Positions 1-11,081 of a DNA stretch of 64,000 nucleotides are shown in pieces. The DNA is from Diadema setosum (lineage: Eukaryota > Echinodermata > Echinoidea > Diadematoida > Diadematidae): the NCBI GenBank assembly GCA_033980235.1, contig CM067080.1:2151501-2215500 (forward strand), read 5' to 3'. The translations under genes were made by a program, and so were the position numbers. The notes under the pieces were generated by a model, which was not told where the DNA came from, did not search any database, and saw only the letters and a program-made list of their open reading frames with translations. Within the stretch, counting starts at the first letter, position 1. Each line of letters opens with the position of its first letter.

Positions 1-1310
1 CTGAGTAAAGAAAAAAAAAAAATGACGATCATAATAAACATATTTAACCATTCGTTCGTAACGTATGCAATATTTCACACAAATGGTATCTAACAGACAA
101 TAGATTGATGTCATTTAGGCCCTATACATTCATTCAAAACGTAATGGAATTACTCGCAAACAATCACCCGTCATTCCATGCGTTAATGACTAATGACTCA
201 AATGACCGGACGTCAAGTATGTCATAAAAAAAAAAAAAAATTCTCCGAAAACTGACCGTAAAAAATCTAACAAACAGACAAAAACAAACACAAACAAGAA
301 ACTATTACCGTGAAATATTTTGCACATATTGAGCGGGCCATCATTATGTTTAAGCAGAAAATGATGACACATTGTATTCTCTTCTTTTTTTGTATCGATG
401 TATGTTCATTTGTGTGACTTTTTCCTTTTTTTTTTGTCGCAATAGTGGTAATGGAAAATTCCCATTAATATCCATTGTGTGCATACATCGTTTTGGTTAT
501 TGGTTGATTGCCCCCTCGCCCGTGCGGCCGAAGCTCATCGATTTATTTCGATTGGAACTACCAAGAGACATGATGCTTCTACAGAGAGGGAGCTGACAGA
601 GTAAGGGAAGGGAATAGCCTAGATGGAGAGATATACAAATAGATAAATAGATAGATAGATGGATAGATAGATGATGAATATGATGAATATAAACAGAGGG
701 AGGTATATTGCCGGAAAGGGGCAACGAGGTGCGAAAAACGAAACGAGAATTGTAACAGGGCAAAGAGAAGACGGCCTCTTGGGAGGCATATTGAAGTTTT
801 GCTCTTCAAACATGCCGAAATACCCCTAAAATGACACGGCGTGATGGCGAAACGCATTTCATTAACCTTATAATCATTCCATGTCCCCTTCTGCATTCTG
901 TGCACATGAATAGTAACTCAAAGTGCAAACTCCCCTTTCCCGGCTCACCGCTCCTGCCGCTGGCCAGAATTCCCGTAATTGTCCTTGACAAAGGAACCCC
1001 CTGAGCAAACCGTGCACCGAAAATTGCCAATTCATTCAAAAAAAAAATCCCCTCCCAGGTCCTTCCATTACATGATGATGATCAGTATTTTCATCCTTTC
1101 CTTTTTTTTTTTCAATACGCGCCGTGTTCTCGCTCCAACTTTCATAGCTTTTCAGGAGAACTTTCGTCTCACACTGCAAATTATAGGTGTTTGAGCTGTA
1201 TTTGAGTAGCCTGTGCATTATTGGCTGTAGCGTCGAATATTTTACAGATTAGTAAAATGTGATTAGAATATTTGAATTTTAACTTTATTCATTCATTTTA
1301 AAACATAACA
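1..1310. other. No gene recognised; simple repeats
   Basis: AT-rich sequence with short poly-A and poly-T runs and a small GATA-type tetranucleotide tract near 640-680. Open frames here are short and low in complexity, and none shows a recognisable domain. It could be intron or 5' flank of the WD40 gene whose exons begin at 15088. Confidence 0.5.
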
Positions 1311-1473
1311 CAGTCAAACCTGTCTAAATCCAAGGGAGACAAGTTATAGTTGTAGACAGGTGACCGCTGTAGGTAGGTTCTCTAACCTATCGTTCCTTAA
1401 CATGCTTTTCTCTCAGAGGAAAATGCTCTTAGTGGTCGTAAACGCCAGATGGTCGCTATTTACGGTTTGACTG
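1311..1473. mobile_element. Short mariner-like miniature element (CAGTCAAACC ends)
   Basis: The left end reads CAGTCAAACCTGTCTA and the right end reads GGTTTGACTG, its inverse, about 163 bp apart. TA follows the right end. Internally it carries the 'tgtagacaggtgaccgctgta' type of sequence typical of small Tc1/mariner-derived elements of marine invertebrates. It is non-coding. The family assignment rests on the terminal motif only. Confidence 0.6.
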
Positions 1474-3111
1474 TATTTTGTACAAAACAAACAAAACACA
1501 AACAACGAGTGTACAAATTAAAGCAATAACGAAGACGAGATAACTTTATGGCGGTAGTGTTATATGCATTATTACACCTCTAGAAAGACAATGTCTGCAT
1601 TGTACATGATAATTGATAAGTCCGATGGCAAAAGTCTGAAGAGCGCACTGTATTGGTTTACAAAAAGGACCGTTAAAGCGATAGGCTTCAACGTTGTTGA
1701 TGAAGCTTTGCTACACTGTACTTCGTTCAATCATTGAAACCATTCTATTTGTATCGAAACATGATGAGCTTTAATTTTTATAAAGAGGTAGAATATGTAT
1801 ACGTTATGTCGCTAAATATTGGATTGATGAAAGAATAACGCATAATTAAAATTATTAATGGTGATATGCATGTACTTTTTTTCTTAATTCCCTGTACGAT
1901 GTTCACTACGTCATTCAAAATAAATGTATACCTGTTACTAGTATTAGTCTTAGCCCACACTATTAATGGGTCTTCTTATTTTTTTAGAAGAAAACAACGT
2001 GCTAATAATGTTAATTGAATATTTGGACTTTGAATCTTGAAGCTGTAATGAGAAAAAAAAAATGGAGTTTAGACCCTGAAATACAATACGGCCTATGTGT
2101 AAATGGATAGGATACCAAAACCAGACAACGATGTCTGTGTGATCGGAGAGTGCATTTTTCTTTAATATTCTTCAAAAAATGTTAGGGCTCACATCTCATT
2201 GATAAGGTTCGGCTTGGTACATTTAGTTACTGTATAAATTATATACTAGTAGTTTATTATATATGAAGAGTTTTATCGAAAAATTTGCTAATTCCATTGT
2301 TGTTAAGTTGAGATATTTGCGATTAAAGCTCCTAAAAGACAAGAAGAAAATTCAGGATATTGGTAACCATAACCTCTACAGTACTCCTTATTATGTTACA
2401 AGTGATGTATTTATGGAAAGGTTTTATTTTGCTCTGTCTGATGATGGACTTACTTTGAAATGTTTGAAAATGGTGCTTAGCCCTTTTTACACTAAAGTGC
2501 TTCATATATATATATGTGTGTGTGTATGTGTGTGTGTATGTGTGTGTGTGTGTGTGCAAAAATGTGTATAACAAACGAAGGGATAGATGGAAACATGCCA
2601 AACGGGTTATAATTTGTGCGTAGACACGAAACACAGACCCAAATAATGCTCCTCTGGTTCCCCTGATACCAGTTGTGTGCAAATTCCCTTGATTAGCGAA
2701 AGAAAAGGAATCTCATATTTCGCAATTAATGCAGAGAATGGTACCCCGTCTAGTCTGATACGAGCAAGCAAGGTTATTCGATGCCGTCTGGACACGATGG
2801 CTAATTATAGCACAGCTAGTCAAAATACTAATTCCATCAAATCAAAATGACGTAAATGCACTTCGTGATAGAAGGTTAGTACAATGGAGGCCAATATATA
2901 CAGAGGTATTTTTTATATACACCATACTGTATGGCTGATCTGATTTTTGTGAGTAAATGGCAAAAATAAGTGTACCTCATGTCTCAACGTATAGAGTCCC
3001 TACAAAAAAAAAAATACACCTGATCATGCTGATAATGGAACGAATAGCAGTAATCTTACAAATTTCAACGATCTATCTCTCTTGCGTCGGACTACACTTT
3101 GTCTAGTAATG
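1474..3111. other. No gene recognised; (TG)n at about 2515-2558
   Basis: Mostly AT-rich unique-looking DNA. A TG/TATG microsatellite lies at about 2515-2558; the open frames that overlap it (poly Cys-Val or Thr-His) are products of the dinucleotide repeat. No splice-bounded coding segment was recognised. Confidence 0.5.
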
Positions 3112-3115
3112 TTAA

Positions 3116-3687
3116 AGGAAACCAAAGCCCAAATATGAATGTAGATTGAGTGAAAGTAGCAATATTAGCGAAACATAATTATTGTAAAAGTTTAGGAAAA
3201 TTGAGCAATCAATTAAGATATGATTTTTAAAAGTTTCTATGCCGTCATCGCTTGATAAAGAGACAGCTATACTTCATGACGTCATTATGGATAACAATAT
3301 AAGAGAATATAAAGAAAATTTAAAATATTTTTACTTTTCTTGCATAATGAAAGCACATTTGACTTCTTTCAGAAAGCACGGGGAATAACAAACTAATTAC
3401 TCTTAACACATGTCAGTAAGTAGTCAATGGAAAGTGTATATTTCATGAAAACTGACAATTTGCGGAATTCGTCGTTATATATTCTTTATATTGTTGTCCA
3501 TAATGATTTCATGAACTTTAGGCTTCTTATCCGGCGATAAAGGAACGGAAACTTAAAAAAAACAAAACAAAACGTCAACATAGTTTTTGAACGGATTGTC
3601 CGATTTTCCACAAACTTTCATTGATGTGTTCCATTACTGTAGCTGCTTTCACTCAATTCACATTTATGTTTGGGCTTTGGCTTCGTT
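3116..3687. mobile_element. TTAA-flanked foldback element, family C copy 1
   Basis: A 572 bp element whose two halves are inverted copies of each other over most of their length. The left end AGGAAACCAAAGCCC is matched inversely by GGGCTTTGGCTTCGTT. TTAA lies immediately outside both ends (3112-3115 and 3688-3691). Both arms carry the inverted 'ttgagtgaaagtagcaatat' type sequence. It has no coding capacity. TTAA duplications are used by piggyBac and Kolobok transposases, so it is probably a non-autonomous derivative of one of these; which one cannot be told. Related copies lie at 20539-21085 and 50054-50612. Confidence 0.75.
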
Positions 3688-3786
3688 TTAACGATGTTTC
3701 AACGATGGCCATTGATTACCACCTTACAGCTCGTTTGCATTTGGCCATTTCCATAGTATACCATTCGCTCCCCTGAGCAATTTTAA

Positions 3787-4158
3787 AGGGATGGTACAGT
3801 TTCTGTTGAGATGGCGCTCGAGTTTTCCATCATTTTTTTTTTAAGATGATGATTTCCGAAATAATCAGAAACCTCTTTTGACATAGAAAGAGCATATAAT
3901 TCTCAGAAGAATTTAAAGTTTATTTGATGAAAATTGGTTTTGAAATTGCTGAGATACCCAAACAAAGCAATCCTAATAAAAGGTGGGACCCACCTTTTTA
4001 TCATTTATTTTTGCTTTACTTTGTTTTTCGATATCTCTATCATTTCAAAAACCGTTTTTCATCAAATAAACTTTGAATTCCTCTCAGAAGTATCTCACAA
4101 AAAGTTAAAAGCTGAATTCTCACCTCAACCAATACTATACAAACTTTGTACCATCCCT
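3787..4158. mobile_element. TTAA-flanked foldback element, family B copy 1
   Basis: A 372 bp near-palindromic element: AGGGATGGTACAG on the left is mirrored by the 'ttgtaccatccct' right end, with TTAA on both sides (3783-3786 and 4159-4162). The centre is the inverted pair 'ggtgggaccc/accttttt' flanked by arms reading 'tttgatgaaaattggttttgaaa'. It is non-coding; an open frame of about 80 codons across it is a by-product. Other copies of family B lie near 11.9, 28.05, 30.3, 31.0, 43.8, 57.6 and 62.5 kb. Confidence 0.75.
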
Positions 4159-4162
4159 TTAA

Positions 4163-5328
4163 AGGAGACCCCAAAATGATTTTAGGACTTTTTACATTTA
4201 AACACAATTATATAATTTGGTAATACCTCCTGCAAGGGTGCATATTTTTAGAATCTATTATAATTGATTGGGATGAGGAATACGAACGTTTTAAAATTCA
4301 TAACAAATCACAACGAACGAGGACGATGAGATGGTAGCTTTACATAAGAATGCATGATTGGATGTTCAAAGTAGCTGAATAAAAGAAGAAAGCATGCTTT
4401 ATTCTAAACTATTAAAATGCACTTGATTCGAGGAAGAAAATACATGCTATGTGTACATTATTTCCATTGACAATTTCTTTCATTGTTTTACCAAATTTCC
4501 AAATTAATGTAATTGAAGTGAACTGTAAAAAAAAATAAAAAAGTTGTTTCAGACATAAAAGTTCATATCAATTCGTCAAGAAAAAAAAAACACAACAGCA
4601 ATTATCAAGAAAGTACCTTTAAAAAATCAATTAATTAAATCAACTACAACCATTCGATTAGACAGCGTAGTCATAAAGAAAAGTGTGTACACGATGAACT
4701 TTATTCCAGATTTTCTTTTTTGTTGTTGTTGTTGTTGTTAATTTGGTTAACCCAAAAACGACAAAAAGATTTTATATAAATTATGGAGTTGACTGGGAAT
4801 ACATCGTTCATGGAGTCGACAATAGGAAACAGAGTATGACTTTGTTCGTATAATTGATTGATCATGGGAAAATAAATTGATTTTTTTTTTTTCTGGAGGG
4901 GAGGGGCGAAAAAAGGGAAAATCGTGAGGGAGCTTTATTCTAAATTGAATTACAGTGGAAGGCACTGCAGCCAACTCTAGGAGAAACACTGGATACCATT
5001 CCTGGCTTTTCCCTAAAGGCAGCGTTAATAGCATAGTGTCGGGTAGATTATACTTTAGCGTGTGAGTGCTATCACCTGTTATGGTAATATGCATTCACCT
5101 CTTTATTATCGCAAACAATACAGACAGATGAATTAACCCAAACAGAAAATAGATTTGGTATAATTTGAATGGCATTACACGAAACATCTTGAGTGGATAA
5201 ATAATAAGAATGTTGTGTCCTTGCGTAGACGAATTAGCAATGCTAATTCGGTCTTAACTTAAAAACAGTTCAAGATATCACATTTGATGCATGTGTGTAG
5301 GTCCGTGGAATCACACAACATCCTATCA
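4163..5328. other. No gene recognised
   Basis: AT-rich DNA with a short (TTG)n run near 4720-4738. A segment at about 5268-5330 ('gatatcacatttgatgcat') recurs at about 10098-10155, so it belongs to another dispersed repeat. Nothing coding is supported. Confidence 0.45.
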
Positions 5329-5330
5329 TA

Positions 5331-6024
5331 TGTGACCCTGCATCACAAAACCAACAAAAAGTCGCCAGACACAGATTTTTAGTTAAGGGCAGACTCTGAA
5401 AGAGCAGACTCTAAGCTTTAAAATGATGTATAACTCAATTCAATAATGGCATCCCCTAACCTATCTAAATACTGGAAAGAAAGTACACACTGCAAAAATG
5501 TGAACTGAGAAAAGAGGCTCTGAAGTACAGGGTCTATTCAAGCGCTTAATCTTTACCAAACCGTGCTGGCTGTGCGATGAATGGGACAAAAAAAAATAGG
5601 AAGTAAACCACCAGGGTAACAACAATGAAGGGATTATCAGATCAAACTGAAATTAAGCATGCCTCATTAACTCATTCTGTCCATAATTAATGCCAACTTT
5701 CAAAGCAGTAGCCCTTTCCTTTCAAAAGTTATTAGAGTTGAAAATGAAGAGTGTGGACAAGGTTTTTCAGAAATGAAAAGGGGATTCTAAAGACACACTT
5801 AATCATACTATTCTACCAAAAATGTTCGAGATAAACTGCTAAAAAAACACACTTTCTTGCCCGTTTTATGATACCAAATTTTAGCATAATGTAAAAGAAG
5901 ACCCGCTCTTTCAGAAAATATGAAAAAGTCAAGTTCGGCTAGGTTGACCCATTTCACTTATTTACAATCCTCACGTAAAATCAGTGTGTGTGACTTTATG
6001 TTCGTTTTGAGGTGCACGGTCACA
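5331..6024 (+). mobile_element. TGTGACC-ended miniature transposon, family F copy 1
   Basis: A 694 bp element with imperfect terminal inverted repeats of about 34 bp: TGTGACCCTGCATCACAAAA at the left and, inverted, TGTGACCGTGCACCTCAAAA at the right. TA lies directly outside each end (5329-5330 and 6025-6026), as expected for a TA-targeting superfamily. No transposase is visible, so it is non-autonomous. Two further copies sit head to head at 15255-15949 and 16073-16755. Orientation is set arbitrarily by this copy. Confidence 0.75.
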
Positions 6025-6026
6025 TA

Positions 6027-6815
6027 TGGGAAATGCGTGTTGTAGCAAAATCAGCCCGTCCTCAGACGATTGAATAGAATAATAGATTTTTTTTTCCCTC
6101 TGCGGCTCATTTATATGAGAGAGTATGATGTCCTCAAAGATGTTGCTTCTTCTGGCATTTCATCACAGAGCGCTGCCATGACTATAGTTAACTTATCAGT
6201 TGTCGTCAAAGTTCAGCGAACACTCAAAAATGCTGACTCACGCGCGCTGCATATACTCTGTCTTGATTAAATGAAACTTGATTGACACGTTAAAAAGGAA
6301 GCTGTTCTAATGTGGGTGGGTTTTTTTTTTTTTCGTATCAATGAATAACACAGCATTTCACGATCACTTCAGTCAATAAGGTACCTATTCATATCATTTG
6401 TATATCACTTTTCATTTTACTATCCAAAGTGGCTTCATCATCGGTGTTTAAGCACCGTTTTCCTGAGGGCCTTGTGGAAGATACACAGAGACGTAACGTG
6501 ACATCAGAAGTTACGGAATATCAAAAACACTAAAATAGAATATTAACTTAAGTTTTGATTTGAAATATGTAAATCATTAAACGCTTTACTCGTTCGCCCA
6601 TCCGTCCCTCCCTCTCTCCCTTTCGATCTCTTTTTACCTCATTCTCCTTGTCTGCCTGCTTATTTCTCTTTCTCCATATCTTTCTCACTCCTTCTCTATT
6701 TCTCATTTTCTCCGACACTATGACGCCCTGTCTTATTTCGTAAGACCGCCTTTTATCGTCCTCTGAGTTGTCGGATTGGCATCCCCTGGCTGGCGGAAAG
6801 AACACAGTGTCCCAA
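6027..6815. other. No gene recognised
   Basis: AT-rich sequence with a pyrimidine-rich CT stretch at about 6598-6715. No exon, RNA gene or element end was recognised. Confidence 0.4.
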
Positions 6816-6818
6816 TAG

Positions 6819-6960
6819 TTTGGTTTGGTTTGGTTTATTTCTGCATTTTCTTTCTCCAAATTGCAAATGAAAACAGAGTGATACAGAGTATGCAAAGAGA
6901 GAGTTTAACATACAAATCAATACAAGAAATATCATTTGCGTAACAACATCAGTCTGTAGT
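6819..6960 (-). mobile_element. 3' end of a CR1-like LINE (reverse strand, approximate limits)
   Basis: Read on the reverse strand, AT-rich sequence ends in AATAAA followed by repeated AAACC pentamers (forward strand 'ttggtttggtttggttt' at 6821-6840). A short tandem tail of this kind is typical of CR1/L2-type LINE 3' ends and recurs elsewhere in the window with other pentamers. The 5' limit is not defined and no coding sequence remains. Confidence 0.45.
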
Positions 6961-7079
6961 GACATATGAATCAAACTAACATATTATTAAGGCATACTGT
7001 ATCTATGAACAAAGGTGAAATCAATACAGGGGACCGTCATCATAAGCAGAGCTTGACTAGGATGAGGCCCTATCTATCG

Positions 7080-7407
7080 TGTGTCCACAGAGTCGGCTAT
7101 GTGAAAACAGTGCCACACAGTGTGTCCACACTGTGTCCACATAGTCGGCTATATGAACACATCGTCCCACCGAGTGGTCACAGAGAGTCCAGATAGTCGG
7201 CTGTGTGAATACAGTGTCCCACAGTGTGTGCACAGTGTGTCCACATAGTCGGCTATGTGAGCACAGTGCTCCACAGTGTGTTCACAGTGTGTCCACATAA
7301 TCGACTATGCGAATACATTAGTGTCCCACAGTGTGTTCACAGTGTGTCCACATAGTCGGCTATGTGCATACATCAGTGTCCCACAGTGTGTGCACAGTGT
7401 GTCCATG
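7080..7407. repeat. Minisatellite, about 52 bp unit (left part)
   Basis: Tandem copies of a ~52 bp unit that begins 'tagtcggctatgtgaatac' and ends 'cacagtgtgtccaca'; about six imperfect copies with 1-4 bp indels. The array stops abruptly at 7407 and resumes in register at 8477, so it was split by the element between. Confidence 0.9.
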
Positions 7408-8476
7408 AAGGGTGCGTTTATCAGCTCTTTTCGGCAGAAACAGGTTTTCTAAACGGCTTTCAGGGATTGTTTGTTGTTGTTGTTGTTGTTGTTGTTGTTT
7501 TAGATGATTAACGCAAAGCTATTTTAATTATGGGGTTCGGAAAGCCGTTTTGAAAACCACAAATCAACCAATCAGGTGCTTAGAAGGTTACGTTGGATGA
7601 CGCTTGAAGAGAGGTGGCGTTTGAACACTTGTAAAGCAGTCTTTAAGACACTTCATGGCAACATGCCCGAATATGTGCAAGAACTCATCACGCCTCTTGG
7701 TAACATACATTCATATCGTACGCGAAACACAAGTTATAATGGTCTCATAATTCCACATGTTAAAACTCAAGCCGGAAAAAATCGTTTTCACACTATGCAT
7801 CATGTATTTGGAATCGGCTCCCCGCTGAAGTCCGAAACGCCACCTCTCTTCAAGCCTTCGTAACAGCATACATATCTCACTTGGGGTAGAATTCGGGTAT
7901 TTTTGATATTCCTGTTTAATGTTAAGGTATTATTTTTTTTTCTCAAATAACATGAGTTTTTGTATTATTATCGTCAAGGATTAACTTTGCATTTCTTCAT
8001 TTATATAGAGTATTGATATTGTGTTGATGTTATGATGTAAAAAGGAATGTCCCTGATTTGTTATTTTGTGTTTGTTGAACTGTTATAGTTTGCCATTCTG
8101 TTGCAGGGCCCTCTAGGATAACAGTGTTTAAACCACTGATGGGGCTACCCTGGGTAAAGAAAACTGAATAAATAAATAAATAAATAAATTTGTGCTTTCC
8201 GAAACAGGTTTCAGCCAGAGACGTGTTTCTAGAAGCGAGATAAACGCAAAGCTGTTTTGAAACAGCTTTGTACTGCGCACGCTGTATAAGACCCCTTCTC
8301 CTCGGGTCAAACGGCGCAATGCAGCTGTGCAGTAACAAAGCCAGTTTTCGTTTTGGCGATGAGTTGATAAACGCGACACATTTCGGAAGGCGTTTGCAAA
8401 GGGCCATGGAAACGACTTTTGATAGTTGGTATGGAAAGCTGTTTCAAACTGGGGGAAAGATGATAAACGCAGCCTT
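7408..8476. mobile_element. DNA transposon with AGG(G/C)TGCGTTTATCA ends, inserted in the minisatellite
   Basis: The left end AAGGGTGCGTTTATCA (7408-7423) is matched inversely at the right end by TGATAAACGCAGCCTT (8461-8476). Inside, 'gataaacgcaaagctgttttgaaac' type motifs occur several times. The flanks are the two parts of one minisatellite, so the insertion is clear. The target duplication is ambiguous (a TA or TNA type fits best). About half of its length is a later LINE insertion (about 7570-8190). No transposase gene is seen. Confidence 0.75.
7570..8190 (+). mobile_element. 5'-truncated CR1-like LINE (end of ORF2 and 3' tail)
   Basis: The forward strand encodes the usual C-terminus of a CR1-type ORF2: LRRLRWMTLEERWRLNTCKA, then VFKTLHGNMPEYV, a YRTRN motif and KTQAGK. 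A shift of frame near 7790 is needed to continue into IWNRLPAEVRNATSLQAF and a stop at about 7908. The 3' part has 'gggccctctaggataacag...ggctaccctgggtaaa' (8106-8156), able to form a stem-loop, and a (TAAA)n tail at 8163-8190. The reverse transcriptase domain is missing, so it is dead on arrival. Confidence 0.8.
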
Positions 8477-8630
8477 AGTCGGCTATGTGAATACAGTGTG
8501 TCCATTATAGTCGACTATGTGAGCACAGTGCCCAACAGTGTGCACGGTGTGTCCTCATAGTCAGCTACAGTGTATGTGAATACAGTACCCCACAGTGTTC
8601 ACAGTGTGTCCACATAGTCGGCCATGTAAA
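8477..8630. repeat. Minisatellite, about 52 bp unit (right part)
   Basis: Continuation of the array ending at 7407, starting again at 'agtcggctatgtgaatacag' and decaying by about 8630. About three imperfect units remain. Confidence 0.85.
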
Positions 8631-9692
8631 ACGCTCAAATTTGACAGTGAGAAGATGATTTCACGGCAGTTACAAATGATCTTGAGTACACAATAGTTGA
8701 TTGTAGGATAGATTTAAGAGGTATCTAACGAATTAAAACATGCATGTCATAGTTTCAAACCAAAGAAAAGACCAATGACAAACATGTAGATTGCAGAAAC
8801 CACTTTTTTTTTTTTTTTGGGGGGGGGGAGGAACCATTTAAACATTCGCAGTAAGTACACTCAGCATGAGTCAAATTTGAATATTTTGTCGTCTCCTGTT
8901 TGACGTGACAATCCATTTTTCCCCCAATGGAATTACTGCGTTTTGTCGACATCCAGTTTTTGACACAATTTCTAACGGCAATGGAAGTGAGGCTGAATAA
9001 AGCAGAGCCCCCTTTAAAAAGAAAAAAAAATCCACCGTTAGAGCATTGGAATTCAATTTGAGCAATCAGCTATTACCCTCTGAGCACTGATATGCGATAA
9101 CAATCAAATTAAGTGATAGGCCTATTACCGGCGAGTGTAATGAGTCCCAAATGATCAAGGTCCTGTGGCACTATCATATCACTATACTAAGTATACAGTA
9201 ATGGTGAGATGCCGATCGTACGATGAACGGAGGTAACGTTCGATCGCCGTCTCCTCTGTGCCGTAAAACTGGGCGTGTTCTCGTAGTACTATTATGTGAA
9301 CCTTTTGTGTGTGTGTGTGTGGACATTGTCATTTATTTTGCTACGATCGCACAGAAACATACAAGCATACACACGTAGACACAAATTGTCAAAAACGTAA
9401 TTCACTTCAAATCAGTAAAGAAAGATAATCGTAAATGCCATTCAGCAAGGTATTAGATGTATTTTCAGCTTTTCGTCTTCGCTTGATATTGTATTTAAAA
9501 CCGGAAGTAGTGATTATGAAAAAAAAAAATGTTCGAATTATAATGATGCATAGTTAAGTCGTACAGTGTATCACACACACACACACACACACACACACAA
9601 CATAAAACCCATTGTGCAAAAATTTCACCATAAAGCCGCAATTATGGGGGATATCACTGATATGGACTCGGAATAGATTGTAAGGAGCAGAA
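8631..9692. other. No gene recognised; (CA)n at about 9573-9600
   Basis: AT-rich DNA with a T/G homopolymer pair at 8803-8830, a (TG)n at about 9307-9321 and a (CA)n at about 9573-9600. No coding segment is supported. Confidence 0.45.
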
Positions 9693-10338
9693 AACAAGGA
9701 GCAGGTTAGCATGCCTGTACAGTGACGGGGCATCAAACTGCACATTACTTGAATATGAGACCATTCTGAAGCAAATACTTTTCACACAACAATTTTGCAG
9801 ATTAAAAACAAACTGTAGTGCTTTAAAATAGTTCGAAAATGTGAGTTAGGGATAGAATAACCAACATGAAAATGTTAATCAGTATAATCAATGTTAAGAA
9901 TTGTTAAAAATACAAAATGTCAAAAATAGTTTCATATCTTTTTTTACCAACTCAGAGTAACACAATATAAAGTGGTGAGCAAATTACCCTGGATATTGAT
10001 ATAAAACAAAACAAAACAAAAAAGAATTAAAGGTCGAATCTATTCTGACATTTCATTTTAAAGGTCCTACCTTTGGAAGGAGTGATTTAAAAAATGTTGA
10101 AGATATCACATTTGATGCATATGTGTAGGTTTGTTGTATCACAAAACATCTTACCAAATAAAATTTTGCAATAAAGCCTAACATTATGAGGAGGTATCAG
10201 TATTAACTGTAGAGTGTTTACCCTGGAAACTTTCTTATAACTATTGTTCACATTTTTACAGTGGTTGTTTCTATCCCTAACTTACATTTTAGAATTATTT
10301 TAAAGCACTAATGCTGGGTTTCTGTTTCATCTGCAAAT
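9693..10338. mobile_element. Foldback element fragment (family D) joined to a second inverted-repeat element (family E)
   Basis: The part at 9693-9790 ('aggttagcatgcctgtaca' to 'gaatatgagaccattctgaa') matches the inverse of the left half of the family D element at 28422-28772. From 9793 a different inverted pair begins: 'ttttgcagatt...tgctttaaaatag' is mirrored by 'attttaaagca...catctgcaaat' ending at about 10338, including the shared 'gttagggatagaa'. This suggests an element inserted beside, or into, a D copy. Boundaries are approximate. Confidence 0.6.
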
Positions 10339-11023
10339 AGTAAATTATGCCGTTAATCCTTGAGTTTTTTTTAGTGTCGATTGGTAGAGAGAACGCCATA
10401 TCTTCGCACACATTGTCCAAAGTCAGCACTACACACACACACTCTTCATTTTATGCGTACTGTTTTGAAAATTCTCGCCTACCTGTTCCTTGCATAAATT
10501 TTACTGTTTAGCCTTATAAAGTGCGTGTCTACGTTATTTCCAAGATGGCTGTAATAAAATACAACCACACAAGCAGAGCGGTTGACATCGGTGACACTTC
10601 AATAATTTTTCCCATCTGACGTTTCTTTCAATCTATAGGATAGTAAATTTGATCATGACATGGAATAATACTTGGAATTGTAATTGAATTTGTACATGGC
10701 ATGGAATTACACTAAGCAATTCAGTTTGCTTATACAGTAGTCTGTTTCAAAAGCACTGTCTTTGGCAATAGCAAGTCGCCTGAGATACTCGTTATTGTGT
10801 TTGAAGTTTATGGCATGCACTCCCATGAAAGATGCTTTGTCCTTTTTTTTTCTCTCGCTCTCTCTTTTCTAGACCTCGTACTTGAGATACAGGCATTAAT
10901 CACTATTTGATATGGACAAAATGCTTGTCGACCTCATGTATTCTTGACGATGATTCGCGTCGTAAAAAGAGAGAGAGAGAGAGAGAGGGAGACAGATAAA
11001 GAACAGGGGAAAAGAGAGATGGA

Positions 11024-11081
<58 letters not shown>

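Noticed and set aside
7080..8630. Regularly spaced repeats that might suggest a CRISPR array
   Set aside because: The ~52 bp units are directly tandem without unique spacers and the genome is eukaryotic.
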